A DNA stretch of 64,000 bases, from the NCBI GenBank assembly GCA_947630795.1, contig CANRJC010000009.1:25206-89205 (forward strand). Reading direction: 5' to 3'. The notes below the pieces were generated by a model that was not told where the DNA came from, did no database searches, and worked only from the letters and a program-made list of their open reading frames with translations. This stretch comes from an uncultured Phascolarctobacterium sp. GTDB lineage: Bacteria; Bacillota; Negativicutes; Acidaminococcales; Acidaminococcaceae. A program made the position numbers and the translations under genes. This document shows, in pieces, positions 1 to 8,886 of the stretch (position 1 is its first letter; every line of letters begins with the position of its first letter).

Positions 1-623
1 TGAGTGCGAAGGAAACTGCAGAGGATGCGGGCCGTCATGCCCCAGATCACCCGTTCTTCGTATAAGTAGAAATAAACCGCATAGTCTTTGCGCCGGCGCC
101 AGTTGCGTTGCCGCTCCGGCACCAAATGAAAGGGGAAATCCGCTCTCGGTCTGTCGGCCAGCTCCACCATCGCCGTCAACGGCTCAGTCTTCAGGAAGAA
201 ATTAAGTGGCACGGTGAAGACTTCTTCCACCTCCGCCGCACTGAAGCCGATCTTCTTCGGTTCTTCGATCGCTCCCAAAAAAGGATGGATGATAGGACCT
301 GAATAGGTGACCAAAGTGGACAGTTCACCCAGCACGGTTATGTCCGTCGGTGCCAGCCCCAACTCTTCGCAGCACTCCCGCACCGCCGTCTGCCGAAAAT
401 CTTTGTCGGTGCACTCTGCCTTGCCGCCGGGGAAACAGATCTCTCCCGGCTGACGCTTCAGGGCTTTGGACCGCACTTCAAAGAGCAGAGCGACGCCCTC
501 TTTTGTCGGCACCAGCGGCAGCAACACAGCTGCATCCCACAGACCGTCCGTTTTGTCTATCTCCGCCGGTTTGAGGCTCAAGTCCGTCGCAAGGCGGGCG
601 CTCAATTCTTTAAGATCTTCCAT
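1..623 (-). CDS. Nudix hydrolase, CoA pyrophosphatase-like (3' end cut by window edge)
   Basis: Likely hydrolyses CoA or a related nucleoside diphosphate derivative. The ATG is at 621-623 and the frame stays open to the window edge, so the C-terminus is missing; about 207 codons are visible. A Nudix box is seen near residues 70-95: a GGK start followed about 15 residues later by RECCEELGL, which keeps the REx2EExG core. The preceding CFPGGK and the Asp in place of the first box Glu fit the CoA pyrophosphatase (NudL-like) branch better than MutT. Substrate is inferred from the family. Confidence 0.8.
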   Translation of the reverse strand, partial: MEDLKELSARLATDLSLKPAEIDKTDGLWDAAVLLPLVPTKEGVALLFEVRSKALKRQPGEICFPGGKAECTDKDFRQTAVRECCEELGLAPTDITVLGELSTLVTYSGPIIHPFLGAIEEPKKIGFSAAEVEEVFTVPLNFFLKTEPLTAMVELADRPRADFPFHLVPERQRNWRRRKDYAVYFYLYEERVIWGMTARILCSFLRT

Positions 624-1158
624 GCCGCCGCTTCCCCTTCCGTTATTATCATTATAACCTTTCTTAGCCGCCTGTGAAAAGGATTATTTGCCACCGCACA
701 TAGTCCTCTTCGCGTAAAAAAACTTGGATTTTTCAAATTTTTCAAAGATAAAAACTCTCGATGTTCCTCTCTTGGGCTTTGCGGGAAAAAATTCGTATAT
801 CTTTTAAAGCAGGGCAAGAAAAAGGTCACTGCCGCTACAGAAAAGAGAGATGCTTTCTATTCGGTGCGGCACGGCAGCAGCATCGATCTTCACGAACTGC
901 TGCACAGTACTGACTTCGAGCAACTTACCTATGAGCACTTGCTTTATCGAAAATAAGATGAGAGGGAAGGGATCGTACATCGATATCTGTATGCTCACGC
1001 TTCATGACCCGAGAAAATTTGCGCATCACTCGAATTTTGCCCAAGCGTCGACGAAAAAACATCGGCAAAAAAGGCAGCTTCCTTTTGGGGGAGGCTGCCG
1101 CTTTTTGCTATTCGGTTTTTTGTGCGCTGCATAGCTGAAAAATTTCGGAAACGCTCTT
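624..1158. other. Gene-poor AT-rich stretch
   Basis: Between the Nudix gene start and the small secreted peptide gene there is no ORF with a convincing start and ribosome site. The right end holds the hairpin terminator at 1066-1107. One plus-strand frame (678-956) stays open for over 90 codons but has no start codon; its last 30 or so codons look coding-like and could be a gene remnant. Confidence 0.5.
1066..1107. terminator. Bidirectional intrinsic terminator
   Basis: Stem GGCAGCTTCC (1073-1082) pairs with 1090-1099, closed by a short T/G loop. A run of A precedes it (T on the minus strand) and CTTTTT follows it. It lies just downstream of the minus-strand small secreted peptide gene. Confidence 0.75.
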
Positions 1159-1344
1159 CTACTTACGGCCGCACCTGCATCTGCTCTCGATCACCCAGTC
1201 CGCCGCATCGCTGCCCAACGCGTTTTCCAGCGCATCTTCCACCCACATGGTCGGCCCGCTCCCGCTGTAGTAGGCCCGAGTAACTTGACTGGATACTATC
1301 CCGCACACTATCAGGAGCAGAAGGATCATCCCCGTTCTTTTCAT
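1159..1344 (-). CDS. Small secreted peptide, unknown function
   Basis: A 61-residue protein with an N-terminal Lys-Arg pair, a hydrophobic core MILLLLIVCGIV and a probable signal peptidase site around residue 24. This leaves a mature peptide of about 37 residues ending in CRCGRK, with two closely spaced cysteines. The start is well supported by AGGAGGT seven bases before the ATG, and a terminator follows the stop, so it looks like a complete monocistronic unit. The family was not recognised. It could be a peptide signal, a small envelope protein or a bacteriocin-like product; the sequence does not decide. Confidence 0.65.
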   Translation of the reverse strand: MKRTGMILLLLIVCGIVSSQVTRAYYSGSGPTMWVEDALENALGSDAADWVIESRCRCGRK

Positions 1345-1465
1345 TTGCCTTACCTCCTTTTGCTTATCTTATACTTAAAGAGCCCGGCCCCTATTTCCGG
1401 CGGACAGTTGCTATGGGTATGATATATGTTCCGATCTTTTTCGTCATCCCATCTGCCCGATCGAT

Positions 1466-3301
1466 CTATCTTCTGTGCTGACCGCCGTGGCCTCCATGCC
1501 CCCCGTGCCCCCGAACGCGATCGCTATCATAAGACGGCGGCTCATGATGCACAGAACTTCTCGCAGGAGCTCTCTGCAGCGAAGGTCGGGGAGCGCCGGG
1601 CCTTGACTGACTCACCCGGGGCCTGCTCGCATTTTGGGCAGGGACACTGACACGGGGAGCACTGCCGCTTGCCGGACGGCGAAAAGTCGCGCTGCTCTGT
1701 GCAGGCCGACTGACTGACTGGCCCGATCTCTTCATAGTCGCCTGTCGTGTGCTCATCGTCGGCCGTTGGACCGAAGAGCCGGAGCTTGCGGTTGCGGGAC
1801 GACGAAACGTTGAACTTGTCGTGCTCGATGTCGGTCTTTGAGCTGAAGAGCGAGAGCTTGCAACTGCGGGGCGATGAAACGTTGAGCTTGTCGTGCCCGA
1901 CGTCGGTCTTTGAGCTGAAGAGCGAGAGCTTGCGGCTGCGGGACGACGAAACGTTGAACTCGTCGTGCTCGACGTCGGTCTCTTCACGATCGGCGCAGTC
2001 TTTTCAACTGTCGGTATTTTTGCTGTGTTCCCGGTCGTGGGCTTAGAAACTATCGCCGAAGAACTGCCGCCGGCAGGCAGAGGCATCGTGCTGACAGAGC
2101 CGTCGCTCTTAGGTGCGGCGGTTTTGTTCCCTCTTACGATCTCGGTGGCCGGTGCCTTTGCGCCCGGGCGTTTTACTATCGCCGGTCCCTTCCAACCGTC
2201 GGGCAAAAGCACCTGAGGTCTAGAAGCGCCTTTCTTCGCTTCGGGGGCAGGAGCGACGGTATTTTTCCCCGCCTTGGGCAGCGACGGTACATTGATCTTC
2301 GGTGCCGGTGTAGAACTTACATGAGGAGCAGCTGTGACCCCTCCTCTGGCCAAATTGGGCAACATCACCGCTCCCTTTTCTTCGGGCGGTCGAGCCGGTC
2401 CCGGTCCTACATCGCCGCCGGGCGGAGGAGGCGGTGCACCGCCGGGATCAGAGCCCGGATGATGGGCCGGTGGCGGCGGAGGTGGCATATGGCCGGGCCG
2501 CCAGCCGCCGGGCGGAGGCGGCGGAGCATGATGAAAATGATGCGGCCAGCAGAAATTGAGGTAGAACCAATACGGTCTCTCCCAATAGCAATAGCGATAA
2601 TAATGATCGTGGCCTCTGTAATGAATGCTCCTGTCCTTATCGGCTTCGATGGCGGCGCTCAATTCTTTATCCAAAGCCTTCAGCTCTTCATTGCCCGAGT
2701 CGTATTGTAAGCCCTTAGTGGCATAAGCCTTGGCCTTATAGATCGAGTCCTTGTTTCTTTCTGCCAAAGCCAATTCCAAACACATCAGGGCCCGCACGGA
2801 ATTCAGGTCGCCGTCGGAATTGATGCCCGGGAAAAGTTTCAGGCCCGCCTCGTATTCACAAGCCCAATAATAAACGGAAGCGATCTCGGCCGGGGAGCCG
2901 GTGACCTGCTTTTTGTGGCTCTTGTAATATTTTACGCTCTCTTTGGCCGTTGCTCTGAGCTTGCCCATATCGTCTTCTTCTGTGTAGATAGTCAAAAGCA
3001 GAGCCAAAGTGGGCCAGTCCTTGTCGTATTGCAGAGCTTTTTCCAAATAAAGGGCGGCTTGCTCGTTGTTTCCCTCTTGGTGTTCCAAATAACCGCGCCA
3101 ATAATAGCCTTCGCCCTTTTTGGGATATTTGGCGATATAAGCATCGATCTTGGAGAGAGCGGCCCCCTTGTCTTCTTGGATCAAAGCCGCGGCTGCCGCC
3201 TTATCTTTAAAAAGAACAGCCGTTTTGGCTTCCGTCATTCCCGGCGCCTGAGCCAAGAGCAGGGCAGCGACGGCCGCCGCTACCCAACTTCTTTTTTGCA
3301 T
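1466..3301 (-). CDS. Secreted TPR protein with His/aromatic, proline-rich and tandem-repeat regions
   Basis: A 611-residue exported protein of unknown role. I chose the second ATG (3301) because a GGAAGGTGGGG ribosome site lies just upstream of it. Order of parts: signal peptide (about 1-25), TPR-like helices (about 40-210, with YYWRGYLEHQEGNNEQAALY), a His/Tyr/Trp-rich patch (about 215-245), long proline runs with HMPPPPPPAHHPG, then a Ser/Thr/Arg/Pro tail with three 24-residue repeats, ending in His-Gly repeats. The layout suggests a periplasmic or surface scaffold; the His-rich ends could bind metal, which is inference. A SIMPL protein gene lies 64 bp upstream on the same strand. Confidence 0.75.
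   Translation of the reverse strand: MQKRSWVAAAVAALLLAQAPGMTEAKTAVLFKDKAAAAALIQEDKGAALSKIDAYIAKYPKKGEGYYWRGYLEHQEGNNEQAALYLEKALQYDKDWPTLALLLTIYTEEDDMGKLRATAKESVKYYKSHKKQVTGSPAEIASVYYWACEYEAGLKLFPGINSDGDLNSVRALMCLELALAERNKDSIYKAKAYATKGLQYDSGNEELKALDKELSAAIEADKDRSIHYRGHDHYYRYCYWERPYWFYLNFCWPHHFHHAPPPPPGGWRPGHMPPPPPPAHHPGSDPGGAPPPPPGGDVGPGPARPPEEKGAVMLPNLARGGVTAAPHVSSTPAPKINVPSLPKAGKNTVAPAPEAKKGASRPQVLLPDGWKGPAIVKRPGAKAPATEIVRGNKTAAPKSDGSVSTMPLPAGGSSSAIVSKPTTGNTAKIPTVEKTAPIVKRPTSSTTSSTFRRPAAASSRSSAQRPTSGTTSSTFHRPAVASSRSSAQRPTSSTTSSTFRRPATASSGSSVQRPTMSTRQATMKRSGQSVSRPAQSSATFRRPASGSAPRVSVPAQNASRPRVSQSRPGAPRPSLQRAPARSSVHHEPPSYDSDRVRGHGGHGGHGGQHRR
1782..1997. repeat. Three tandem 72-bp repeats inside the secreted TPR gene
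   Basis: The word GAGCTTG recurs at 1782, 1854 and 1926, exactly 72 bp apart, with most of the intervening sequence conserved. Each copy encodes 24 residues (RPTSSTTSSTFRRP followed by an Ala/Ser-rich part). The in-frame period means copy number can change without breaking the gene. Confidence 0.9.
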
Positions 3302-3365
3302 AGCCCCACCTTCCTTCATTGCCGATCCTCATTCACATGCTTTGATATATGCTGCCTTTGCTTTT

Positions 3366-4094
3366 TTACTCCAAGGCAAAAGTAACGTCCACGTTGGCGC
3401 TCACTTCCAATTGCACCGGTTGGATCACCGTCTGAGAGGCCAAATTTTTCGCCATGCTGCCCGAGGCCACACCGTCCATGGCGCTCATCACGCCGCCGTA
3501 ACTGTTGATCCTGGCAGTGAGCAAGCGGCCCACTTTACGCCCGTCGCTTTGGGCCACAGCCTCGGCCTGCCGTCTGGCAGAGGCCACGGCCTCGGCCAGC
3601 AGCTGGTTCCACACCTGTTCCCGCTTGCTCAGGCTGTATTCGATGTTATTGATATTATCTACACCGCCGGCCGCCAATTTATCGATGACGGTGCCGATCT
3701 TACTAAGAACATCCACCTTCACCTTCATGGTGTTGCTTGCCTGATAGCCGTTGATCTTACCTTTGCTGTCATAGCGGGGACTTACATTGAAGCGCACCTG
3801 ATAATAGTCGTCTCTGGTCAAATTACTGCCCAACAACGAGCGTTTGATCTGGGCTGTTTTGCTTGCCACCTGCTGCACCGCTTCTTCCGAAGTGGAACCC
3901 GAGCCTTGTACGGAAAAGTGGATATAGGCCATATCGGGGGCCACTTGCCGCACCGCTCTCGTGTTGAGAGCTATGTCCTCCAACTCTCCCTTGTAGGCTT
4001 GGGCGGCGGGTGCGCCCGTAAAACCCAAAAAAGTTCCGCCGATCAAGCAGATGCTCAAAGCCCTGCACAAAATTTTTTTCGTCTTTCTATCCAT
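3366..4094 (-). CDS. SIMPL-domain (DUF541) periplasmic protein
   Basis: A 242-residue protein with a signal peptide ending near APAAQA (residue 33). The rest matches the SIMPL/DUF541 fold known from E. coli YggE: an early TRAVRQVAPDMAYIHFSVQGSG strand, a middle SNTMKVKVDVLSKIGTVIDKL segment and a late PVQLEVSANVDVTF strand. Family members are linked to oxidative stress tolerance, but no biochemical activity is certain. The start has an AAAGGATGG ribosome site. It precedes the secreted TPR protein gene and may be cotranscribed with it. Confidence 0.85.
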   Translation of the reverse strand: MDRKTKKILCRALSICLIGGTFLGFTGAPAAQAYKGELEDIALNTRAVRQVAPDMAYIHFSVQGSGSTSEEAVQQVASKTAQIKRSLLGSNLTRDDYYQVRFNVSPRYDSKGKINGYQASNTMKVKVDVLSKIGTVIDKLAAGGVDNINNIEYSLSKREQVWNQLLAEAVASARRQAEAVAQSDGRKVGRLLTARINSYGGVMSAMDGVASGSMAKNLASQTVIQPVQLEVSANVDVTFALE

Positions 4095-4250
4095 ATTCTT
4101 ACCATCCTTTCATCGCCTATTTTCGGGGAAAGGACCTTTACGGCCCCTTTTGTCTTTAAGTATAGCGGCGAACTGTGGCAAAATTATGACGAAAATTTTT
4201 CTCGCAAAAATTTTTTCTGCTTTTTTCAAACGGCCGGCATAATTTCAAAG

Positions 4251-4745
4251 TCAGTCTTTTTGCGGCCGCCGTTCTTTGAAAAAATCTTTCAGCACTGCCC
4301 GGCACTCTTCTTCCAAAACTCCCGCCCGCACCGCCGTGCGATGATTCAGTGCGGCGTTGTCTGTGATGTTGAAGATGGACCCTGCTCCTCCCGCTTTGCT
4401 GTCCGGGCAGCCGTAGACGAGGCGCCCCACCCGGGCGTTGACCACGGCGCCGCTGCACATGGGGCAGGGTTCCAAGGTGACATAAAGAGAACAATCGCTC
4501 AAACGCCAGCGGCCCAATACGGCGCAGGCTTCTCGCACGGCGATGAGCTCCGCATGAGCGGTGGCGTCGTGCAACTCTTCTCTTTTGTTGCGGGCGGCGG
4601 CCACCACTCGCCCTTCCCCGTCCGCTATCACCGCTCCCACGGGAACTTCTCCCGCCTCTTTTGCCAGCCGTGCTTCCGCCAGCGCCAATCCCATATAAAA
4701 TTCGTCGGACTGTCTGCCTGCGTCGATCTTTGCTTTTTCTTTCAT
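4251..4745 (-). CDS. tadA: tRNA-specific adenosine deaminase
   Basis: Converts A34 to inosine in tRNA-Arg(ACG). The 164-residue protein has the zinc deaminase motifs: HAE (in DATAHAELIAV, with the catalytic Glu) and PCPMC (in TLEPCPMCSGAV). The conserved NARVGRLVYGCPD segment and a C-terminal FFKERR tail are typical of TadA. I chose the ATG at 4743-4745, which overlaps the stop of the upstream ABC-F gene as ATGA. An in-frame ATG 12 codons earlier has only Gly/Arg-rich sequence after it. Confidence 0.95.
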   Translation of the reverse strand: MKEKAKIDAGRQSDEFYMGLALAEARLAKEAGEVPVGAVIADGEGRVVAAARNKREELHDATAHAELIAVREACAVLGRWRLSDCSLYVTLEPCPMCSGAVVNARVGRLVYGCPDSKAGGAGSIFNITDNAALNHRTAVRAGVLEEECRAVLKDFFKERRPQKD

Positions 4746-6676
4746 GCGTCGGCCTCCGCCGCTTCCATCAGCTCTTCCCATTTTTTCATCAGCTTCTCTA
4801 TCTCTTCGCCGTAGGCTGCGTGCCGAGCGGCCAGTTCTTCGCTCTTCTTTATATCACGCTGATTGGCGGGATCGTTCAACTCTTTTTCCAAAACTTTTCG
4901 CAGCACTTCCTGCTCTCTGATGGCAAGTTCTACCCCGGGCAAAAGTTTCAAAGCCTCTTCTCGGCTAAAGCGTCTTTTCTCGCCGCTTCCTGCTTTCTGC
5001 TCGGTCGTCGCAGGTCTCTCTTTTACCGTCGCCTTCTTATCGTTTTTTGTCGAGCTCAAAGCAAGCGCTTTTTGCTGTTCTTCTTTGGCCTTGCACTCGT
5101 TGTAATAGTCGTAGCCTCCGGCGTAAATGCGAATGGTCTTGGCAGCGGGGTCTATCTCCCAAATGCGGTCGGCGATCGCTCGGATAAAATAGCGATCGTG
5201 GCTCACTGCCAGCACTGTGCCGCCGTAACTTCGCAGCGCTTCCTCCACCGCTTCCCGGGCCGGGATGTCCAAATGATTGGTGGGTTCGTCCAGCACCAGA
5301 CAGTTGGCGCCGTCCAGCACCAATTTCAACAGCATCAGCCGCGCTTTTTGACCGCCGCTCAAACTGTCGACTCTTTGAAAAACTTCTTCGCCTTGAAAAA
5401 GGAGACCGCCCAAAAGCGAGCGGGCCTCTGCTTCCTCCAGGCCGTGATCAAGCACGATGTTCTCCAACACCGTTCGCTCTTGCCGCAAACGCTCGTAACT
5501 TTGAGAAAAGTAGCCGATCTGCACCCTGTTGCCGATCTGACTGCTCCCCGTCAAAGGAGGCACTTCGCCCAGCAAAGTGCGGAGCAAACTGGTCTTGCCG
5601 CTGCCGTTGGGACCGATGAGCGCTACCTTCTCGCCTCTGCGTAGGGTGAGGCTCAGGTCTTCGAGCAAAATTTTGCTGCCATAGCCGACCCCCAAGCCTT
5701 CTGTGAAAAGCACCCGCTGAGCGCATTCGCTCACCGCAGGCAACCTCAGTCGAAAATTTTTCGTCTCTACAGGCGGGGCGATGCGTTCCAAACGGGCCAG
5801 CTGCGCCTCTCGGCCTCGGGCCATTTTCGCTTTGATCCCCGCTTTGTAGCGGCGAATGTAATCTTCCGTTTTTTCTATATAGGCCTGCTGCGCTTTAAAA
5901 GCCGCTGCCTCGCTGGCTCGGCGCAGCCTTTTTTGTTCCAGATAACGAGAGTAGTTGCCCTTATAAGAAGTCAGACGGCCTTGCTCCAGCTCCAAAATAT
6001 TTTCCGCCACTTCGTCGAGAAAGGCTCTGTCGTGGCTCACCACCAGCAGTCCGCCTTTAAAATCGCGAAGATAGTTTTCCAGCCACTCGGTCATGTAAAT
6101 ATCAAGATGGTTAGTCGGCTCGTCTAAAAGCAAAAAGTCCGGGCTGTCCAGCAGGGCGGCTGCCAACATCAACCTGGTCTTCTCGCCGCCGCTCAAATTT
6201 TCCGCTTCCTCTTCCCATGTTCCCTCGGGGAACCCCAAACCGAGCAAAACTTTTTTGATGCGAAGCTCAAGGCCGTCCCCTTCTAAATGATCGTAGCGTT
6301 TCGTCAACCGCTCGTATTCTTGCAAAAGGGGAGGCTGTGCATCTTTTTGTGCTTCGGCCAAAGCAGCGGTCAATTCTTCCATACGCCGCCGCAAGGTCAT
6401 GATCTGAGAGCAGCCGGCCAGCATGAATTGCCAAATTTTTCCCTTCACCGCCGTGAAGCTCTGCTCTACGTGCCCCACTTTAGTGGCCGGGGCAAAGTGT
6501 ACGGTGCCGCTGTCGGCGAAGCTCGGCTCCAGCAAACAACGCAGCAGCGTGGTCTTGCCGCTGCCGTTAGGCCCTACCAGCCCCACGTGCCGCCCTTTGG
6601 GCACGGCAAAACCGAGCGCAGAAAATATCTCCGCGCTCCCGTAGGCCTTGGCAAGTTTATCCACCGTCAATTGCAT
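4742..6676 (-). CDS. ABC-F family ATPase
   Basis: A soluble protein of 644 residues with two ABC ATPase domains and no membrane segments. The first domain has Walker A GPNGSGKTTLL, signature LSGGEK and LLLDEPTNHLD; the second has GPNGSGKTSLL, LSGGQKARL and LVLDEPTNHLD. A charged linker joins them and a Lys/Glu-rich coiled-coil tail follows (about 555-640), as in Uup/YdiF-type members. ABC-F proteins act on the ribosome; whether this one helps translation or protects against an antibiotic cannot be told here. Its stop overlaps tadA by four bases. Confidence 0.92.
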   Translation of the reverse strand: MQLTVDKLAKAYGSAEIFSALGFAVPKGRHVGLVGPNGSGKTTLLRCLLEPSFADSGTVHFAPATKVGHVEQSFTAVKGKIWQFMLAGCSQIMTLRRRMEELTAALAEAQKDAQPPLLQEYERLTKRYDHLEGDGLELRIKKVLLGLGFPEGTWEEEAENLSGGEKTRLMLAAALLDSPDFLLLDEPTNHLDIYMTEWLENYLRDFKGGLLVVSHDRAFLDEVAENILELEQGRLTSYKGNYSRYLEQKRLRRASEAAAFKAQQAYIEKTEDYIRRYKAGIKAKMARGREAQLARLERIAPPVETKNFRLRLPAVSECAQRVLFTEGLGVGYGSKILLEDLSLTLRRGEKVALIGPNGSGKTSLLRTLLGEVPPLTGSSQIGNRVQIGYFSQSYERLRQERTVLENIVLDHGLEEAEARSLLGGLLFQGEEVFQRVDSLSGGQKARLMLLKLVLDGANCLVLDEPTNHLDIPAREAVEEALRSYGGTVLAVSHDRYFIRAIADRIWEIDPAAKTIRIYAGGYDYYNECKAKEEQQKALALSSTKNDKKATVKERPATTEQKAGSGEKRRFSREEALKLLPGVELAIREQEVLRKVLEKELNDPANQRDIKKSEELAARHAAYGEEIEKLMKKWEELMEAAEADA

Positions 6677-6694
6677 GCGACCGCTCCCGTTTTG

Positions 6695-7819
6695 TTATCG
6701 ATCTTTATTCCCCTCGCTGCCCTCGTTCTCTTTTTTATCCAAAAGCAACGCCGCCCATTCTTCCAAGCTGTATTCGTTCAAATTTTCGAAGAACTGCCGT
6801 CTGGCGGGGTGAACGGGCATCGACTTTGCCACCGCCAAATTATATCGAGCTCCTTTGGCGAAGTCCGTAGCTAAGATCTCCGCATTCTTTTTGATCGCAT
6901 CGAAGAGAGCCTGCCCTTTTTCGGTGTTGATGATGGTGAGGGTCACTCCCTTGTCGTCGTCGAAGTCGGGGAATTGTTTATCTATGCCCCAGTAATCGGC
7001 GATGGTGAGGTCTGCCAAACTGCGCCTGTCGTTAAAAGCGCAGTCGGAGCAGGAAGGCCTTGTGCAGACAGAATTCAAAAAAAGACGCATGTAAGGCTCC
7101 CGCCTCTTTGTATCCCCGAAGCAATGATGGGCGGTGTAAAAAAGAGTGTGCCCGTTCTTCCAACCGTTCTCTTTGCTGCGGAAGCGAACGGCAGTGACCG
7201 GCTCCCCTGCCTGCGCCGCTATTTCCTTTAAATGTTTGCGGTAAACTGCCGGGCTGGGCACACCGTGGCACACCACATCCACCGTGTAAAGATCGTCGTA
7301 AGGGCGGCGCAAAAAACCTTTCAATCCGGCGATCTGACAAGGGGTGCCGCAAAAAAGCACCGTCTTGCCCTCTTTCAGTAAAACAGCCGTCTCTTTAAAG
7401 CAATCGCCCAGCAAACTTTGCACATATTTAGAGCCTCGCAACCGCGGCAATTCCCTTTCGCTGTCTATTCTGATGTGGCGCACGTTGAGCTCTTCATCCA
7501 AAACGGCGCCGTACACGCAGCCGCCTCTTTTGAGCACTGCTTGCGCCAACAGTGTGAAGCAGCCGCCGCTGGAGGAGGTGAGCCTCACCTCTTCATCTTT
7601 GTTCTTCAGGCCGTAGACCCCCGACAGCGAGTGCCTGGCAGGTCTATGCAGCAAAGGGCAAACTTTTTCGCAAAGCCCGCACTTGATACAACTTTTTTCA
7701 TCGGCTCGCGGATAAAGAAAGCCCTCGTCGTCGGGTCTCAATTCGATGCATTTTTTCGGGCAAACGGAGGCGCAGGCACCGCAGCCGCAGCAGGCCGACT
7801 TATCGTCGATCAGGATCAT
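6695..7819 (-). CDS. 4Fe-4S protein of the F420 hydrogenase beta-subunit (FrhB) family
   Basis: A 374-residue protein. The N-terminus carries two 4Fe-4S clusters (CCGCGACASVCPKKC and CIKCGLCEKVCPLLH, residues about 10-55). The rest matches the FrhB/FdhB module, with FCGTPCQIAGLKGFLRR and a Cys-rich CTRPSCSDCAF segment, which in this family holds flavin and a further cluster. Bacterial members often sit in polysaccharide gene sets, and here the neighbours upstream are galE, galU and a phosphomannomutase, though a terminator separates them. The substrate is unknown; F420 itself is unlikely in this kind of organism. Confidence 0.82.
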   Translation of the reverse strand: MILIDDKSACCGCGACASVCPKKCIELRPDDEGFLYPRADEKSCIKCGLCEKVCPLLHRPARHSLSGVYGLKNKDEEVRLTSSSGGCFTLLAQAVLKRGGCVYGAVLDEELNVRHIRIDSERELPRLRGSKYVQSLLGDCFKETAVLLKEGKTVLFCGTPCQIAGLKGFLRRPYDDLYTVDVVCHGVPSPAVYRKHLKEIAAQAGEPVTAVRFRSKENGWKNGHTLFYTAHHCFGDTKRREPYMRLFLNSVCTRPSCSDCAFNDRRSLADLTIADYWGIDKQFPDFDDDKGVTLTIINTEKGQALFDAIKKNAEILATDFAKGARYNLAVAKSMPVHPARRQFFENLNEYSLEEWAALLLDKKENEGSEGNKDR

Positions 7820-7845
7820 ATTTTATTCCAACTCCTCTTTTGGGT

Positions 7846-7873
7846 GAAAAAGGCTGCCCGGGGCAGCCTTAAT
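7846..7873 (-). terminator. Terminator after galE
   Basis: AGGCTGCC (7851-7858) pairs with GGCAGCCT (7862-7869) around a three-base loop. The minus strand continues into TTTT. It separates the gal genes from the FrhB-like gene. Confidence 0.75.
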
Positions 7874-7887
7874 GTTTTCCGAATGCA

Positions 7888-8886
7888 TCAATCGGCGAAG
7901 CCGTGAGGATGAGCCTTGTGCCAGCGCCAAGCGCTGGCGATGATGTCCGTCAGGCGAGAGCGAGAAGGCCGCCAGCCCAATTCCTCTTTTATCTTCTCCG
8001 AAGATGCCACCAGCCCGGCCGGGTCTCCCGGCCGTCTGCTGCCTATGACCACGGGGAAATCGATCTCTGTCACCGCCTTGGCTTCTTTGATCACTTCACC
8101 TACACTGAAGCCCTGTTGACTGCCCAGATTGTAGATGCGGCTGCCGCCGCCCTGCAACAAATGTTTGAGCGCCAGCACGTGAGCCTCGGCCAAGTCGCAC
8201 ACGTGGATGTAGTCGCGGATGCAAGTCCCGTCGGGAGTGGGGTAATCGTCCCCATACACCTGGATGTTTTGACGCAGGCCCAAAGCCGTCTTCAAGATCA
8301 AAGGGATGAGGTGGCTTTCGGGCCTGTGGTCTTCGCCGATAGCTCCGCCGGGAGAAGCCCCGGCCGCGTTGAAATAACGCAAGGCCACATAGTTAAGGCC
8401 GTAGGCAGCAGAATAATCAGCCAACATCCCTTCGATAGTAAGTTTGGTGCGCCCGTAAACATTGGTGGGGACCGTGGGGCTGTCCTCTTTGATGGGAAGA
8501 GCCTCCGGCTGACCGTATACGGCGGCGGTAGAACTGAAGACCAACCTCTCTACACCTTGGGCCCGCATGGCCTCCAATAAGCAAAAGCTGCCCACCACAT
8601 TGTTGTGATAATATTTGGCCGGCTCTACCATGGATTCGCCCACCAGGGAGGAAGCGGCAAAATGCATGACCCCTTCGATGTCGTATTCTTCTAAAATATG
8701 GCGAACAAAAGCCGTGTCGTGGATATCCCCTTCGATCAACTGTACATCTTCGGGCACCGCAGCGGCGTGACCGGTAGATAAATTGTCGTAGACTACGGGG
8801 CAGTAGCCCTGCTGTCGAAGAGCTTCCACCACATGGGAGCCTATGTAACCGGCGCCGCCGGTGACCAGAACGGCGGTCTTACTCAT
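7888..8886 (-). CDS. galE: UDP-glucose 4-epimerase
   Basis: Interconverts UDP-glucose and UDP-galactose using bound NAD. The 332-residue protein has the Rossmann GGAGYIGSH motif at the N-terminus, the SSTAAVYG serine/threonine region and the catalytic YGRTK (YxxxK), plus the RYFNAAGA segment typical of GalE. Its start overlaps the end of galU by 8 bp, so the two are translationally coupled. With galU and the phosphomannomutase it makes a sugar-nucleotide set for lipopolysaccharide or capsule. Confidence 0.95.
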   Translation of the reverse strand: MSKTAVLVTGGAGYIGSHVVEALRQQGYCPVVYDNLSTGHAAAVPEDVQLIEGDIHDTAFVRHILEEYDIEGVMHFAASSLVGESMVEPAKYYHNNVVGSFCLLEAMRAQGVERLVFSSTAAVYGQPEALPIKEDSPTVPTNVYGRTKLTIEGMLADYSAAYGLNYVALRYFNAAGASPGGAIGEDHRPESHLIPLILKTALGLRQNIQVYGDDYPTPDGTCIRDYIHVCDLAEAHVLALKHLLQGGGSRIYNLGSQQGFSVGEVIKEAKAVTEIDFPVVIGSRRPGDPAGLVASSEKIKEELGWRPSRSRLTDIIASAWRWHKAHPHGFAD

